Program-made: the position numbers and the translations under genes
In this document: piece by piece, positions 19,801 through 26,068 of the stretch
Position numbering within the stretch: the first letter of the stretch is position 1
Layout: every line of letters starts with the position of its first letter
Assembly: GCA_964475205.1 (NCBI GenBank)
Contig: CAYYVQ010000039.1
Coordinates: 1-26,175 of the forward strand
DNA length: 26,175 bases
Origin: CAYSRM01 sp964475205
GTDB taxonomy: Bacteria > Verrucomicrobiota > Kiritimatiellia > UBA8416 > CAYSRM01
Reading direction: 5' to 3'
Notes under the pieces: generated by a model
Told to the model about the DNA's origin: nothing
Seen by the model: only the letters and a program-made list of their open reading frames with translations
Databases searched by the model: none

Positions 19801-21776
19801 TCCCGACGCCTCAAATCAGCTTGAGAGTGCGGTATAACGGGATGCATGGCTCCACGCTGCAGGAGGCGCTCACTGCGATGGGCGGGACGGTCCGGCTCGA
19901 ATTCTTTGATGATGCGAGCATGGATGATTATATAATTGGTTCGCTTGAAACCGTTGAAGACACCGTAGTCACGAACGCATTGGATGAAGGACATGTAGTT
20001 GAAGGCGAGAATTATATTCTCGGATACATGGACCTGGACGGCGACGATGAGTGGGACGCAACTACGGAGCCTGGCGGCGTGACCAGCGTGGATATAGGAT
20101 GGGGCGATGTCGATGATATCGAGATTGCGCTGGCGGACAGAAACACATTGCCCGGTTACCTCAGGTTTGATTGGGACCCCGCGGAGACTTACGATAACAA
20201 GTACAGGTTGGAGCTGAAGCTCGGCGGTAATCCGGTAATGACCAGAACGGTGGATTCCGAGTTCCGCAGTTACATCCATGAGGGCGATTACCTGTACGAC
20301 GGGCGTTTCGGGCTTGGAACAGGTGGATATACGCTTATGGTGTGGTTCACTGATGAAGACAGCGGCATTACATTTGACAATGTGGCAACGTCGTTTTGGA
20401 GGAAGGTGGAAGTTGCAGAACTTGCAACGCCTGAATTCATTACCGGAGGCGGAAGCACCTTTGTTTATGCAAAGAACCAGTTTGAATGGACGGGCAGCCT
20501 GGGGGCGACAGCATACACCCTGGAAATTGCGGAGACCGAGGGCGGCTCGCCTATTGCCACTGCCACCGACAGGATCCCTTACCGGAACCGGAATGGCGAA
20601 TACCTGGCTGATATGCCGTTTTACGCCGGATTTCGTGACAGGGACGGAAATCACTGGACAAACGGGACATATTACATGCGGCTTCGCATGACCACTCCGT
20701 CGGAATCGTCTCCATACACGGACTGGAGCGCGTTCTCGCTTGACCTGGATACTCCAGTTGAGGGCGGAAAATCGATGATTTCGGGAAGCATATATTACTT
20801 CGGGAAGATTACCAGTGGTTATACCAATGCCGTTCCCGCGGACACCAACCTGAAGGTTGTTGTGGAATCCTTCATATCCGAAGGATTCAGCGGCGAGCCG
20901 GATGCGAGGGTACTGCTTTCTGCAAATACCAGCACCAATAATTTCGGCCTGAAAGGGGATTACGATCTGCTGGGGCTTCATAACGGCGTCCATTACGTGC
21001 GCGCATTTGTTGATGTTGACGGGGACAGAGAGCTTGATTACTTTGAACCGGTAGGCTTTGCAAAGCGTACCCTGAAAAATCCCACGGACTACGAGCCAAG
21101 GCCGATTGATCTTTCAGGATCAGGCGCGGTCAGGAAAAGTGATATTAAGATAGTGATCCGTGACAGGGATACTGATAACGACAGTCTGCCGGACGGATGG
21201 GAATGGTCGCTGGCCGGCACCTTATCTTACAATAAGAACGATGATCCGGATAATGACGGGCTCACCATGCTTCAGGAATACAACGAAGGCGATTATGATT
21301 CGCATCCGTTTATGGCTGATACCGATGGCGATGGGCTGGACGATGGAATCGAATATGAACTTGGCACAGACCTTCACAATCCGGACTCTGACGGCGACGG
21401 ACTTTCCGATAAATATGAATTTGAAGTTGGCCTCGATCCTCTGGATCGTTACGGGGATGCGGACGGAGACGGAATGAGCGATGCCGACGAGGTGCTTATC
21501 GCGGGAACAGATCCGAATAATCCCGACGATGTGCTTAAACTCGAAAATGTGAAATCAAGCAAAGAAAACATGCCCATGGGCGAAGGCTCTGGCACATCCA
21601 AGGTGTCCATTGAATGGACAGGCCGAACAGGGGTTTCATACCAGGTGCAGTACTGTGAAGATTTGCTTGAAGGATGGCGAAACGCGACGGATGGCAAGGT
21701 TGATGGCGCGGGGACGCATTCATACGTTGATTCAGATAATGAAAAGACCAGGTATTACAGAGTTCTGGCCTGGTGA
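10827..21776 (+). CDS. Giant secreted protein with embedded papain-like cysteine protease
   Basis: The 3649-residue protein starts with a signal peptide (AGLVMAVAFGILSANAG, cleavage near 39). Four repeats of about 92 residues follow (about 41-408, LDPLDGTGGSV type, InlB-B/bacterial-repeat-like), then a divergent fifth, FG-GAP/VCBS propeller-like repeats (about 724-1091), many DxDGDGxxD calcium-type loops, LamG 1 (about 1750-1990), LamG 2 (about 2285-2481), a C1A papain domain (about 2564-2788), beta domains, a dense calcium-loop cluster (about 3440-3570) and a C-terminal YQVQYC...W...YRV module. The protease has oxyanion Gln2583, Cys2589 (GSCWAF), His2734 (NHAVVLVGW) and Asn2752 (KNSWG), so it should be active; no I29 inhibitor propeptide is evident. 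A surface adhesin or self-processing enzyme is plausible; the substrate is unknown. ATGs at 10827 and 10833 are both possible starts. Confidence 0.93.
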   Translation: MNMKTRNRRHTGGLSVSPAKRFAGLVMAVAFGILSANAGELRIWLDPLDGSEGTVIKPVVVTNCIADEGPGITNVTAPVFLEAVPGYGYEFDVWSINSGSLTFADPNEAETYILSDGSGTNVLTARFKEDNKFTMEIGVDPINGDYGTVDMPFSVNNGYATNDVESGATIRAVPKPGYSFKEWVIDSKGDPAFSVADVDDATTTLSGNDTWATNRIHASFIPNSFELQIGLDPLDGTGGSVIQPFAVTNGYGTNQVVDGATIQAVPEAGYEFVRWVVDSRGDPTFSIADSTDSTTTVSASDMTKTNRIHAVFSDGTFELQIGLDPLDGTGGSVIQPFAVTNGYGTNQVVDGATIQAVPEAGYHFLNWVIESRSDPTFSIANTNDTTTTVTGTDHSGTNRISARFYVPTIMHEVTIEVVGDGSSTPSPGVYDDYVHGDVINLGADETGTGYFHFWRMDGDIYSYSPNIAITVTNDVTMRAVFGSEEVDTDGDGLPDRWEIKYGLDPNEGGVNSPSGAYGDPDNDGVVNIVEYRISYVMSTGGMSNVEASPINADSDGDGMDDGYEFYHIANPGVTNAPGNAQNAEAVVSPSGIYGRDGNPDQDFKWDTDTGYETTIGLVNFEEYVGPDFFVPGTWSNTVVITNLGGSVIAGVNRYVANTNDTGDQSFSDTTDSEIFAGEISGDGFDDGFEYSWDVWQGIHAGDRVRDPQNHRVPGKEGNPAYPMSATTGDWDNDGEMDVAVANSGQDTVSTLFGMGGGSLTAVIDEYDVGAGARVIESADLNGDGNPDLICGNGATNSISILFGSTGTLFAAAQTYNVGTLVPGSDQHISSLYIADFNDDGELDIAAAHEGDDSVYILDGLGVELVDVVETTAGGYEAQNAAGIYTVAQTISVGDRPLSIAGATIWGGVTNDQPDLAVANHGSDDVSIIQYDTTAGNFMISPATTHAVGSGPSCVLLADMDYDGTNDMAVSNFDGDDIRTYVGNGDGTFGEESVTSVGSGRGPWHMALAQMDAIFPAVNTNADLVVANRLYDNISVLLANGRDASFSLDSSYATGREPVWVEIADLDGDGLDDVLVVCRDNDTFRTYTGLGDGGVEGAGTYDVSTWVVDRRFNPGAMHVEPPDAGRADYDVMYNPETAGVGNWLTDEFEYNAWQYTNTSWVGTNGLFRREHPNRRRCTHPFLWDVDRDGLPDGWELAFGYDPWDRNTDDDDLHDGQENPDGDWYALDGDGREHNDVYQEHGFHPRTGYGYLEDLEPVPGSANTAQFVNRLELIGPRGMAAIRANDPDDTGTHPRNIDTDRDGIWDGWEWYIGLDAKDPADALLHYDKMGGLNNYEEFQSFYTSTNIQAQLTHVPGWQNKSHPTDIWDPDTDRDQMSDAAERGAFNFGFTNVTPASAGEYSLFWGGALNPTTADTDGDYLPDYWEASFAGSGVDTNGEWLADGMDGTAGDAFEDPDGDGLLNYQEYLCGAVYHWQYLYNNPNEGGFISLHDVGNAMGNYDPWDFFNSNMSSNEAMIAAGGREPQEWDPNYWALRDEEAGIEVPWRFLSAAETPFAWLFSTADPTSMDTDGDGMEDYYEVFHQLNPLGGHVYDRVLDKITGIPDSPADPTPEFDAEYAPWVAGWWHADPDQDGLPNIYESVQFTDGNEPQYYHTDPSPYWVGDVTHTKSWVNMFYQTGQVFGYGGYWWWGGTPVMLINMAPFTAPVYFFDFEMNEGFDTDNDNLGDRAELVHTTASPGSTDPLDSQDPIKRRALRLNGQAAARTQGMGWSHQLEDFREFCVEAWVQPHDPASGQMQVIVERPALVPSGNPMNHPEGLRLNFRLGLDEDGRPFVAYNGAGYDALYQEAKAPVSQAMQEGHWYHLAGNYNGTDKELRLYVNGILAAATPTAEIPFNSWYGGMDVIGDLDSMPAPVPMPVVVGAGDNTPIGWIGGTAMPFSPFMYLRPFPAPFPGVNMSPIEPALHSYFSGLVDEVRIWGLPRSEQAIKSNMRAEFTQDEAYTAVTEGLRYLMNFNDLPDPDHDPVAPQGFELLEGYPESGTYNYTPWWAMSGYRNRVYDEYRYVPWIQNLVAHEPLDPAVDTVLSAAENEYPNTSNPYVYTYYHAEVGYLEHHPFYYPPLQADNAYGDLLPLLWAEAEEDEDMWDGGGTPAIDPFDTDGDGLPDAWETFHGLDPRSADGQDGADGDADGDGLSNLYEYLTGNDPNSPDSDGDGEWDNDEDYDGDGLSNAKELKIGTRPDNIDTDDDGITDWEEATGTTSPVGDYVANRPPTSVPPNRKTSPTDSLEPNVRRSMWFDGNARVTVQPADKHMSKRWTVEAWVRPETNHSGVIMSRFVNGIIDGEWGINYEIGVTSLNATAVRPYARYRTKDGFEVRVDGTQPNEKTKGLADVPIPVQEWSHVSATYSPSENTLSLYINGQLAAYREDAAATPPTVFGLESGHYDDELTVGASRTSGTVSNGFRGYIDEVRMWRIARTAEQVEDLHDGFWVETGTGEPTDGPSYNELAASQRDDVDAILAAARAKAEESGSSYSVSYSPALLKSIDQLCGFSSDPGAIGDPAKVNMKPDGVTAPANFDWRDRNGVTSVKNQGACGSCWAFGTVAPFESAILVNDRVAEDLSEQFLVSCNLDGYGCGGGLSVHKYHYDTPAADGRIGAVYESDSPYVAADTPCDGPYPRPYVLDGWGYVGNGEMDMDIPDDDIKEAIYEYGPVMAVVYVGPAFQAYSGGIFNTDEGDGQYGNHAVVLVGWNDDEGYWIMKNSWGTGWGEDGYMRIAYGTSGIGQGASFVDYGFTTGGGALALEFRFDDGGRTVEDFTELADWDSDWKHAGYIDGALFVTNTFAPLDQDTDGDGMPDWWERSHGLDPTDATGDNGAWGDPDEDGLNNLYEYQAYADYGVKLDPFISDSDNDGFGDYDSRLDKFTGTWGEIYDDGDGIPDMWESDYMGTVPSTGKRALDPAYYDADLDPDEDGWSNYAEYMGYYLSNGVDRIQSTDPTDPESFPTPQISLRVRYNGMHGSTLQEALTAMGGTVRLEFFDDASMDDYIIGSLETVEDTVVTNALDEGHVVEGENYILGYMDLDGDDEWDATTEPGGVTSVDIGWGDVDDIEIALADRNTLPGYLRFDWDPAETYDNKYRLELKLGGNPVMTRTVDSEFRSYIHEGDYLYDGRFGLGTGGYTLMVWFTDEDSGITFDNVATSFWRKVEVAELATPEFITGGGSTFVYAKNQFEWTGSLGATAYTLEIAETEGGSPIATATDRIPYRNRNGEYLADMPFYAGFRDRDGNHWTNGTYYMRLRMTTPSESSPYTDWSAFSLDLDTPVEGGKSMISGSIYYFGKITSGYTNAVPADTNLKVVVESFISEGFSGEPDARVLLSANTSTNNFGLKGDYDLLGLHNGVHYVRAFVDVDGDRELDYFEPVGFAKRTLKNPTDYEPRPIDLSGSGAVRKSDIKIVIRDRDTDNDSLPDGWEWSLAGTLSYNKNDDPDNDGLTMLQEYNEGDYDSHPFMADTDGDGLDDGIEYELGTDLHNPDSDGDGLSDKYEFEVGLDPLDRYGDADGDGMSDADEVLIAGTDPNNPDDVLKLENVKSSKENMPMGEGSGTSKVSIEWTGRTGVSYQVQYCEDLLEGWRNATDGKVDGAGTHSYVDSDNEKTRYYRVLAW
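11505..11635 (+). repeat. 131-bp perfect intragenic duplication, copy 1
   Basis: It is identical at every base to 11781-11911, 276 bp (92 codons) downstream, in frame inside the giant gene. The neighbouring first and second repeats are much more diverged at both DNA and protein level, so this copy is recent or kept identical by gene conversion. Confidence 0.95.
11781..11911 (+). repeat. 131-bp perfect intragenic duplication, copy 2
   Basis: This is the in-frame partner of 11505-11635. Identity stops abruptly at 11912, where the encoded sequence changes from EAGYEFVRW to EAGYHFLNW. Confidence 0.95.
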
Positions 21777-21798
21777 ACAGATGTCATTATTCGTTGAC

Positions 21799-21814
21799 AC
21801 AGGCCCGGGCCTGT
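21799..21814. promoter_or_regulatory. 16-bp perfect palindrome between giant gene and lipoprotein gene
   Basis: ACAGGCCCGGGCCTGT is a perfect inverted repeat 22 bp after the stop of the giant gene and 40 bp before the preferred lipoprotein start. It has no T-run, so it is a poor intrinsic terminator. An operator, mRNA-stabilising hairpin or attenuator are possible. Confidence 0.35.
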
Positions 21815-21853
21815 TGTAAGTTTCATGAAATATTAACTGGAGGGAAATTAGCC

Positions 21854-22900
21854 GTGGCGACTATGACAAAGAAAATAATGAAGTTTACACTTATGTCTTG
21901 TGTTACTGCGATACTGGTGTCGGGGTGCGATCTTGAGGAGACAGGAAGTGACGGCGGATGGAATGTAAGCGATGACCTTATGGACGTCAGCGGCACGTAT
22001 TCAGGCTCGGGCATCAGCGGTCTTCTTGTCAGTGAATTTGATGGAAGCCCAGCCAGCGGAGGCGGCGGCGGCGGAGGCGGCGGCGGAGCAGGTTCTTCGA
22101 TGATAGCAATTAATGACGAAGACGGGGGTGTTATTGCCGACGAAGAGACAGTTGTTGAAGGTGAATTCGGCTACCATCCCGGGATAAAACCGGGTTCAGT
22201 AACCATCGTTTTTGAGGGACCGACTTCCAGGGGAACGTTTACTGACGACGGTGCAGGAGGCCTTTCGGGTGTTTTGAATTTAGGTGGAGGTGATAGTCCT
22301 AGGGCTGGAACAGGAACGATGAATTATGATACGGGTATATGGACACTTGAAATGTCGCCCCCGGGTTTCGCGGAAAATATGGATGTTTTACACAATTACG
22401 TGATTAACGCGAGTGAAGCGCAGACTGTTCCAGACACAGGTGATGGCGATGGCAACGGCGATGGCAACGGCGATGGCAGCGGCGATGGCAGCGGGACGCT
22501 TAGAATATATCGGTTCCAGGTGGCTCAGACCGGAAATAAAATAACGATTGTTGACAGCAACGGTGATACATATGCCGGGACCCTGGGATCCGTGGAAATT
22601 CAGAGAAGCGGCATTGATGATGACGATGACGATGACGACATAACGGAGGAAATCTCTCGCAGGGTGCAGTTTGTTGCAGAAGGGCAGAGCAGGGGGATAG
22701 GTGTTGAAATAGTAGGGGTTTTCCAGGCGGCGGAAGTGGTCTTCTTTAATAGCACAACCGACGATGAGGGAGATGTCGATTTTAACGAGATATACCGGCT
22801 TCAGAGTCTCACCATAAGCGGCACATGGATTCAGGATAACGGTGTGACGGGCAGTATAAATGGTGTGGGTCCATCTGACCAGCGGCTTGAGGCGTTTTAA
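21854..22900 (+). CDS. Low-complexity lipoprotein
   Basis: The chosen GTG start at 21854 gives 348 residues. GGAGGG (21839-21844) lies 9 nt upstream, an ideal Shine-Dalgarno spacing. An in-frame GTG at 21773 would add 27 unlikely residues; ATG 21863 is a second option. The N-terminus (MTKKIMKFTLMSCVTAILVSGC) is a lipoprotein signal with lipobox VSGC. The mature part has a 10-Gly run (22058-22087), a Gly/Asp/Asn/Ser repeat encoded by four 12-bp units (22445-22492), and an 8-Asp run (22616-22639), which may bind calcium or act as a flexible linker. Two beta-rich segments (about 60-180 and 220-340) resemble each other weakly. No family is recognised. It is probably the last gene of the operon and could anchor the secreted proteins to the outer membrane. 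Confidence 0.8.
   Translation: MATMTKKIMKFTLMSCVTAILVSGCDLEETGSDGGWNVSDDLMDVSGTYSGSGISGLLVSEFDGSPASGGGGGGGGGGAGSSMIAINDEDGGVIADEETVVEGEFGYHPGIKPGSVTIVFEGPTSRGTFTDDGAGGLSGVLNLGGGDSPRAGTGTMNYDTGIWTLEMSPPGFAENMDVLHNYVINASEAQTVPDTGDGDGNGDGNGDGSGDGSGTLRIYRFQVAQTGNKITIVDSNGDTYAGTLGSVEIQRSGIDDDDDDDDITEEISRRVQFVAEGQSRGIGVEIVGVFQAAEVVFFNSTTDDEGDVDFNEIYRLQSLTISGTWIQDNGVTGSINGVGPSDQRLEAF
22445..22492 (+). repeat. Four 12-bp tandem units GGCGATGGCARC
   Basis: Four in-frame units encode Gly-Asp-Gly-Asn or Gly-Asp-Gly-Ser inside the lipoprotein gene. The copies are exact apart from AAC versus AGC, so the length could vary between strains by slippage. Confidence 0.85.
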
Positions 22901-22956
22901 TTCGTGTGGATCTATTCCTTGGCTTTGATGCCAGGCGTAGATAACGGCGTTCAAGT

Positions 22957-23907
22957 ATGAAAGCCAAGAGTTTCGAAGAGTTGCAGCAGCCAAGCAGAAA
23001 GCCATGGCTTATTATACTGCTTTTGGTTCTGATTGTCATTTTCTTTGCCCAGCGTTGCGCTTCTACCAGGCGCGGAACTGATGATTCGCCGAAGGTGGGC
23101 CGTGAGCGTGAGCAGGCGGACGCCGGAGGATCAGACCAGGCAACCACGAACCGTGTAGAATCCATTGGAGAACGCGACGTTGATTGGGCCGGCAGATTTG
23201 ATCGGGCTGTCTCGAAAGAAAAGGACGGAAAACTTGTTGAGGCTCGCAATATTTATCTCAACATGGTTCAGGCATTACCGGCAGGCAGACTTCGCAAAAG
23301 GGCTGAACAACGTCTTGGCAGGATCAACATAAAGCTTGTGATGACGCCGCGGCCCATGCCGGAGAAGGTCGACTATATCGTAAAGAGCGGTGACCAGCTT
23401 CAGAAGATCGCCCGTAAATTCGGAACAACGGTCGAGCTTATCCAGGTCAGCAATGGCATTAAGAATCGCAACATGATAAAACCCGGCGACCGTCTGCGTA
23501 TACTGGAAGGAGATTTCTCGATCATCGTGTCTAAAAGCAACAATGATCTTGAGCTTCGATTGAACGGGGGTTTCTTCAAGCGATATGAAGTTGGAACCGG
23601 AAAGTTCGGCAGAACCCCGGAAGGCACGTTTAAGATTACCAATAAGATCCCGAATCCGCCCTGGTATCGTCCGGATGGAAAGGTTATTCCATTTGGAGAC
23701 GATGACAACATCCTTGGGACGAGGTGGATGAGCCTGAAAGCAACAGGGGATACGTCCGATGCGCGTGGTTACGGCATACACGGGACATGGGAGCCTGAAA
23801 GCATAGGAAAGGCCGAAAGCGCAGGTTGTGTGCGGATGAGGAATGACGAGGTCGAAGAGTTGTTTGTCCTGGTCCCAAGGGGAACGCCCGTGGTCATAAA
23901 GAAGTAG
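22957..23907 (+). CDS. Membrane-anchored LysM L,D-transpeptidase (YkuD family)
   Basis: This 316-residue protein probably forms 3-3 cross-links or attaches proteins to peptidoglycan in the periplasm. It has one N-terminal transmembrane segment (residues 17-33, LIILLLVLIVIFFAQ), a linker, a short TPR-like helical segment (about 75-120), a LysM peptidoglycan-binding domain (138-184, YIVKSGDQLQKIARKFG) and a YkuD catalytic domain (about 187-316). The catalytic motif is intact: His275 (GIHG), then SAGCVRM with Cys291. The start has no strong Shine-Dalgarno. It lies 56 bp after the lipoprotein gene on the same strand, so co-transcription is possible, though the function is general cell-wall maintenance. 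The covalent attachment of envelope proteins known for some family members makes a link to the upstream surface proteins conceivable. Confidence 0.93.
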   Translation: MKAKSFEELQQPSRKPWLIILLLVLIVIFFAQRCASTRRGTDDSPKVGREREQADAGGSDQATTNRVESIGERDVDWAGRFDRAVSKEKDGKLVEARNIYLNMVQALPAGRLRKRAEQRLGRINIKLVMTPRPMPEKVDYIVKSGDQLQKIARKFGTTVELIQVSNGIKNRNMIKPGDRLRILEGDFSIIVSKSNNDLELRLNGGFFKRYEVGTGKFGRTPEGTFKITNKIPNPPWYRPDGKVIPFGDDDNILGTRWMSLKATGDTSDARGYGIHGTWEPESIGKAESAGCVRMRNDEVEELFVLVPRGTPVVIKK

Positions 23908-23916
23908 GTGGATGAG

Positions 23917-23967
23917 ACGGGCCGACAGGCTCGTTGGGAAAAATATTCTCTTGCGAATGTTTTTTTT
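23917..23967 (+). terminator. Likely terminator after the L,D-transpeptidase
   Basis: Two hairpins follow the stop codon. The first is ACGGGCC-GACA-GGCTCGT (23917-23934, one G-T pair). The second is A/T-rich, AAAAATATTC, loop TCTTGC, GAATGTTTTT (23939-23964), with the T-run continuing to 23967. The second has the shape of an intrinsic terminator. Confidence 0.5.
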
Positions 23968-23971
23968 AGTG

Positions 23972-24154
23972 CTAGCCTGACTTATTCATGAACCTTCGTT
24001 GGGAGAGTGCACAGGTTGCGGCAGATCAAGGGATTGTAGCAGGAAGCCGGGCGAAGGCGTGTTAGAACACTCCGAGGTCGGCTTTCAAGACAAGTCATTG
24101 AGATGTTGTGACATGTGTGCTCGCAGTAGATTGTTCATGAATAAGTCAGGCTAG
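23972..24154. mobile_element. MITE-like element with perfect terminal inverted repeats
   Basis: A perfect 22-bp inverted repeat at 23972-23993 and 24133-24154 flanks 139 bp with no reading frame. Because CTAG is itself palindromic, the ends can be read two ways. One is 18-bp terminal repeats starting CCTGACTTATTCATGAAC with a 4-bp CTAG target duplication (element 23976-24150, 175 bp). The other is 19-bp repeats with a TA duplication. Either fits a non-autonomous transposon remnant. It sits between the terminator and the aspS leader, and removing it gives a continuous T-rich leader. The transposase family is not identified. Confidence 0.7.
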
Positions 24155-24203
24155 TCTTTTTTGTTAATTTTCCTTGTAAATAAAAGAGAGGGTTTCTTTT
24201 TTT

Positions 24204-26042
24204 ATGCATCCCTACAGGACACATAATTGCGGAGATTTGCGCATTGAAGACGATGGGTTGAATGCCCGGCTTTCGGGTTGGATTTTCCGTAAGCGCGACC
24301 ATGGGAGCCTATTGTTCATTGATCTGCGCGATCATTACGGTGTGACCCAGGTTGTGATTCAGCCTGACAGGCCTTTTTTTGAATTGTGCCAGAAGCTAAA
24401 ACTGGAATCTGTTATTACAGTTACCGGCAGGGTGGAAAAACGCTCTGAAGAAACCGTAAATTCTGAATTACCGACCGGCGACATTGAACTTCTTGCCGGG
24501 GATGTCCAGGTTCGGAATGAATCCGCAACTCTGCCGATATACCTGGCGGGCGACGAGGAAGGGCCGGAAGATCTGAGGCTCAAGTATCGCTATCTTGATT
24601 TGCGCAGGCCCAGGATGCACTCGAACATCCTGCTGCGCTCGCAGATAATTTCGGAGATTCGCAGGCGAATGAACGAGGAGCATGGATTCAATGAAATACA
24701 AACTCCTATTTTGACCAGCAGTTCGCCTGAGGGAGCGCGGGATTACCTGGTTCCCAGCAGGGTGCATCCGGGCAGTTTTTATGCGCTGCCGCAGTCGCCC
24801 CAGCAGTTCAAGCAGCTTCTCATGACAGCCGGATTTGACAGGTATTTTCAGATTGCCCCTTGTTTCAGGGATGAAGACGCTCGCGCCGACCGGTCGCCGG
24901 GTGAGCATTATCAGCTTGACGTTGAAATGGCATTCGTGACCCAGGACGATATTTTCGGGGTGGTTGAATCTGTTTTACATGGAGTGTTCAGCCGTTTTTC
25001 TGAAAGCAGTGTGACCGCACTCCCTTTCCCTCGAATCACCTACAAGGATGCCATGTTGAAGTATGGCAGCGACAAGCCTGATCTGCGGATACCCTTGGAA
25101 ATCGCGGACTGCACAGAGCTTTTCAGGGACTCTGAATTCCGCGCATTCCGGCAGGTTGTCGAGAAGGGCGGAGTTGTGCGCATGCTATCTGTTCCGGGAA
25201 TTGCGGGGAAGCCCAGGAGCTTTTTCGACAAACTGGTGGAATACGCCCAGGGCATAGGCTCGAAGGGACTTGCGTATCTGGTGTGGAACCAGTCTCCTGC
25301 CGCTGCTGAAGGCAGCGCTATTAAAGATGTTGTCAAGGGGCCGATCGTCAAGTTTCTTTCCGATTCCGAGTTGAGCCGGATTGCCGGGATCGGATCGGTG
25401 GAGCAGGGCACCGTTGTATTTTTTGTCGCAGACAGGCAGAAAGCAGCCGAGCGTATTGCAGGGGATATCAGGGTCAAGCTGGGAAGGGATCTCGGGCTTG
25501 TGGAGAAGGAAGTCTTCAAATTCTGTTGGATTGTTGACTATCCCATGTACGAGTATGATGAGGACAGCGGACAGGTAATTTTTTCGCACAACCCTTTTTC
25601 CATGCCTCAAGCTGGATTGGATGCTCTGGAGAAGGAAGACCCGCTTTCTGTTCTGGCTTACCAATATGACATTGTATGCAACGGATGTGAATTAGGCAGC
25701 GGCGCCATACGGAATCATCGCCCGGAAATTTTATACAAGGCATTTGAAATAGCCGGGTACAGCCGCGAAGAAGTTGACGAAAAATTCGGCGCTCTTGGCG
25801 CGGCTTTCAAATTTGGAGCTCCTCCTCACGGAGGTATTGCGCCCGGGATCGACCGGATTGTTATGATGCTTTCAGGCGAAGAGAATATTCGCGAAGTGAT
25901 AGCATTTCCTATGAACCAGCGCGCGCAGGATCTGATGATGAACGCGCCGGGCCCTGTCTCGAAGAAGCAGCTTCGCGAATTGCATATTGATGTCAAGATT
26001 CCGAAGAGGGAAGAGGGCCAGGCCGCGAAAGATGCTGAGTAG
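24204..26042 (+). CDS. aspS: Aspartyl-tRNA synthetase, bacterial type
   Basis: The enzyme charges tRNA with aspartate in the cytoplasm. The 612-residue length suits the bacterial family with its GAD insertion. It has an N-terminal OB-fold anticodon-binding domain (about 1-105), class II motif 2 region FRDEDARADRSPGEHYQLD (about 220-238), a GAD domain (about 293-423), and class II motif 3 in GIAPGIDRIVMML (about 545-557). The wording SPGEHYQLDVEM, GSGAIRNHRPEI and NAPGPVSKKQLRELHI resembles alphaproteobacterial enzymes. His33 (RKRDHGS) matches a position I recall as typical of non-discriminating AspRS, which also mischarges tRNA-Asn. The start MHPYRTHNCGDLR aligns with the family's usual start. 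GAGAGGG lies 12 nt upstream. Confidence 0.97.
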   Translation: MHPYRTHNCGDLRIEDDGLNARLSGWIFRKRDHGSLLFIDLRDHYGVTQVVIQPDRPFFELCQKLKLESVITVTGRVEKRSEETVNSELPTGDIELLAGDVQVRNESATLPIYLAGDEEGPEDLRLKYRYLDLRRPRMHSNILLRSQIISEIRRRMNEEHGFNEIQTPILTSSSPEGARDYLVPSRVHPGSFYALPQSPQQFKQLLMTAGFDRYFQIAPCFRDEDARADRSPGEHYQLDVEMAFVTQDDIFGVVESVLHGVFSRFSESSVTALPFPRITYKDAMLKYGSDKPDLRIPLEIADCTELFRDSEFRAFRQVVEKGGVVRMLSVPGIAGKPRSFFDKLVEYAQGIGSKGLAYLVWNQSPAAAEGSAIKDVVKGPIVKFLSDSELSRIAGIGSVEQGTVVFFVADRQKAAERIAGDIRVKLGRDLGLVEKEVFKFCWIVDYPMYEYDEDSGQVIFSHNPFSMPQAGLDALEKEDPLSVLAYQYDIVCNGCELGSGAIRNHRPEILYKAFEIAGYSREEVDEKFGALGAAFKFGAPPHGGIAPGIDRIVMMLSGEENIREVIAFPMNQRAQDLMMNAPGPVSKKQLRELHIDVKIPKREEGQAAKDAE

Positions 26043-26068
26043 TCGGGTATCTTTTGCGAGAGAAAGTA

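Noticed and set aside
18978..20993. 671-codon open frame antisense to the giant gene
   Set aside because: It lies entirely opposite the well-supported papain/calcium-loop coding region; Asp/Gly-rich codons on the plus strand suppress stops in this antisense frame. The product has no coherent domain and no start signals.
21773..21853. GTG start at 21773 overlapping the giant gene for the lipoprotein
   Set aside because: It would put 27 extra non-hydrophobic residues before a clean lipoprotein signal; the GTG at 21854 has an ideal GGAGGG nine nucleotides upstream.
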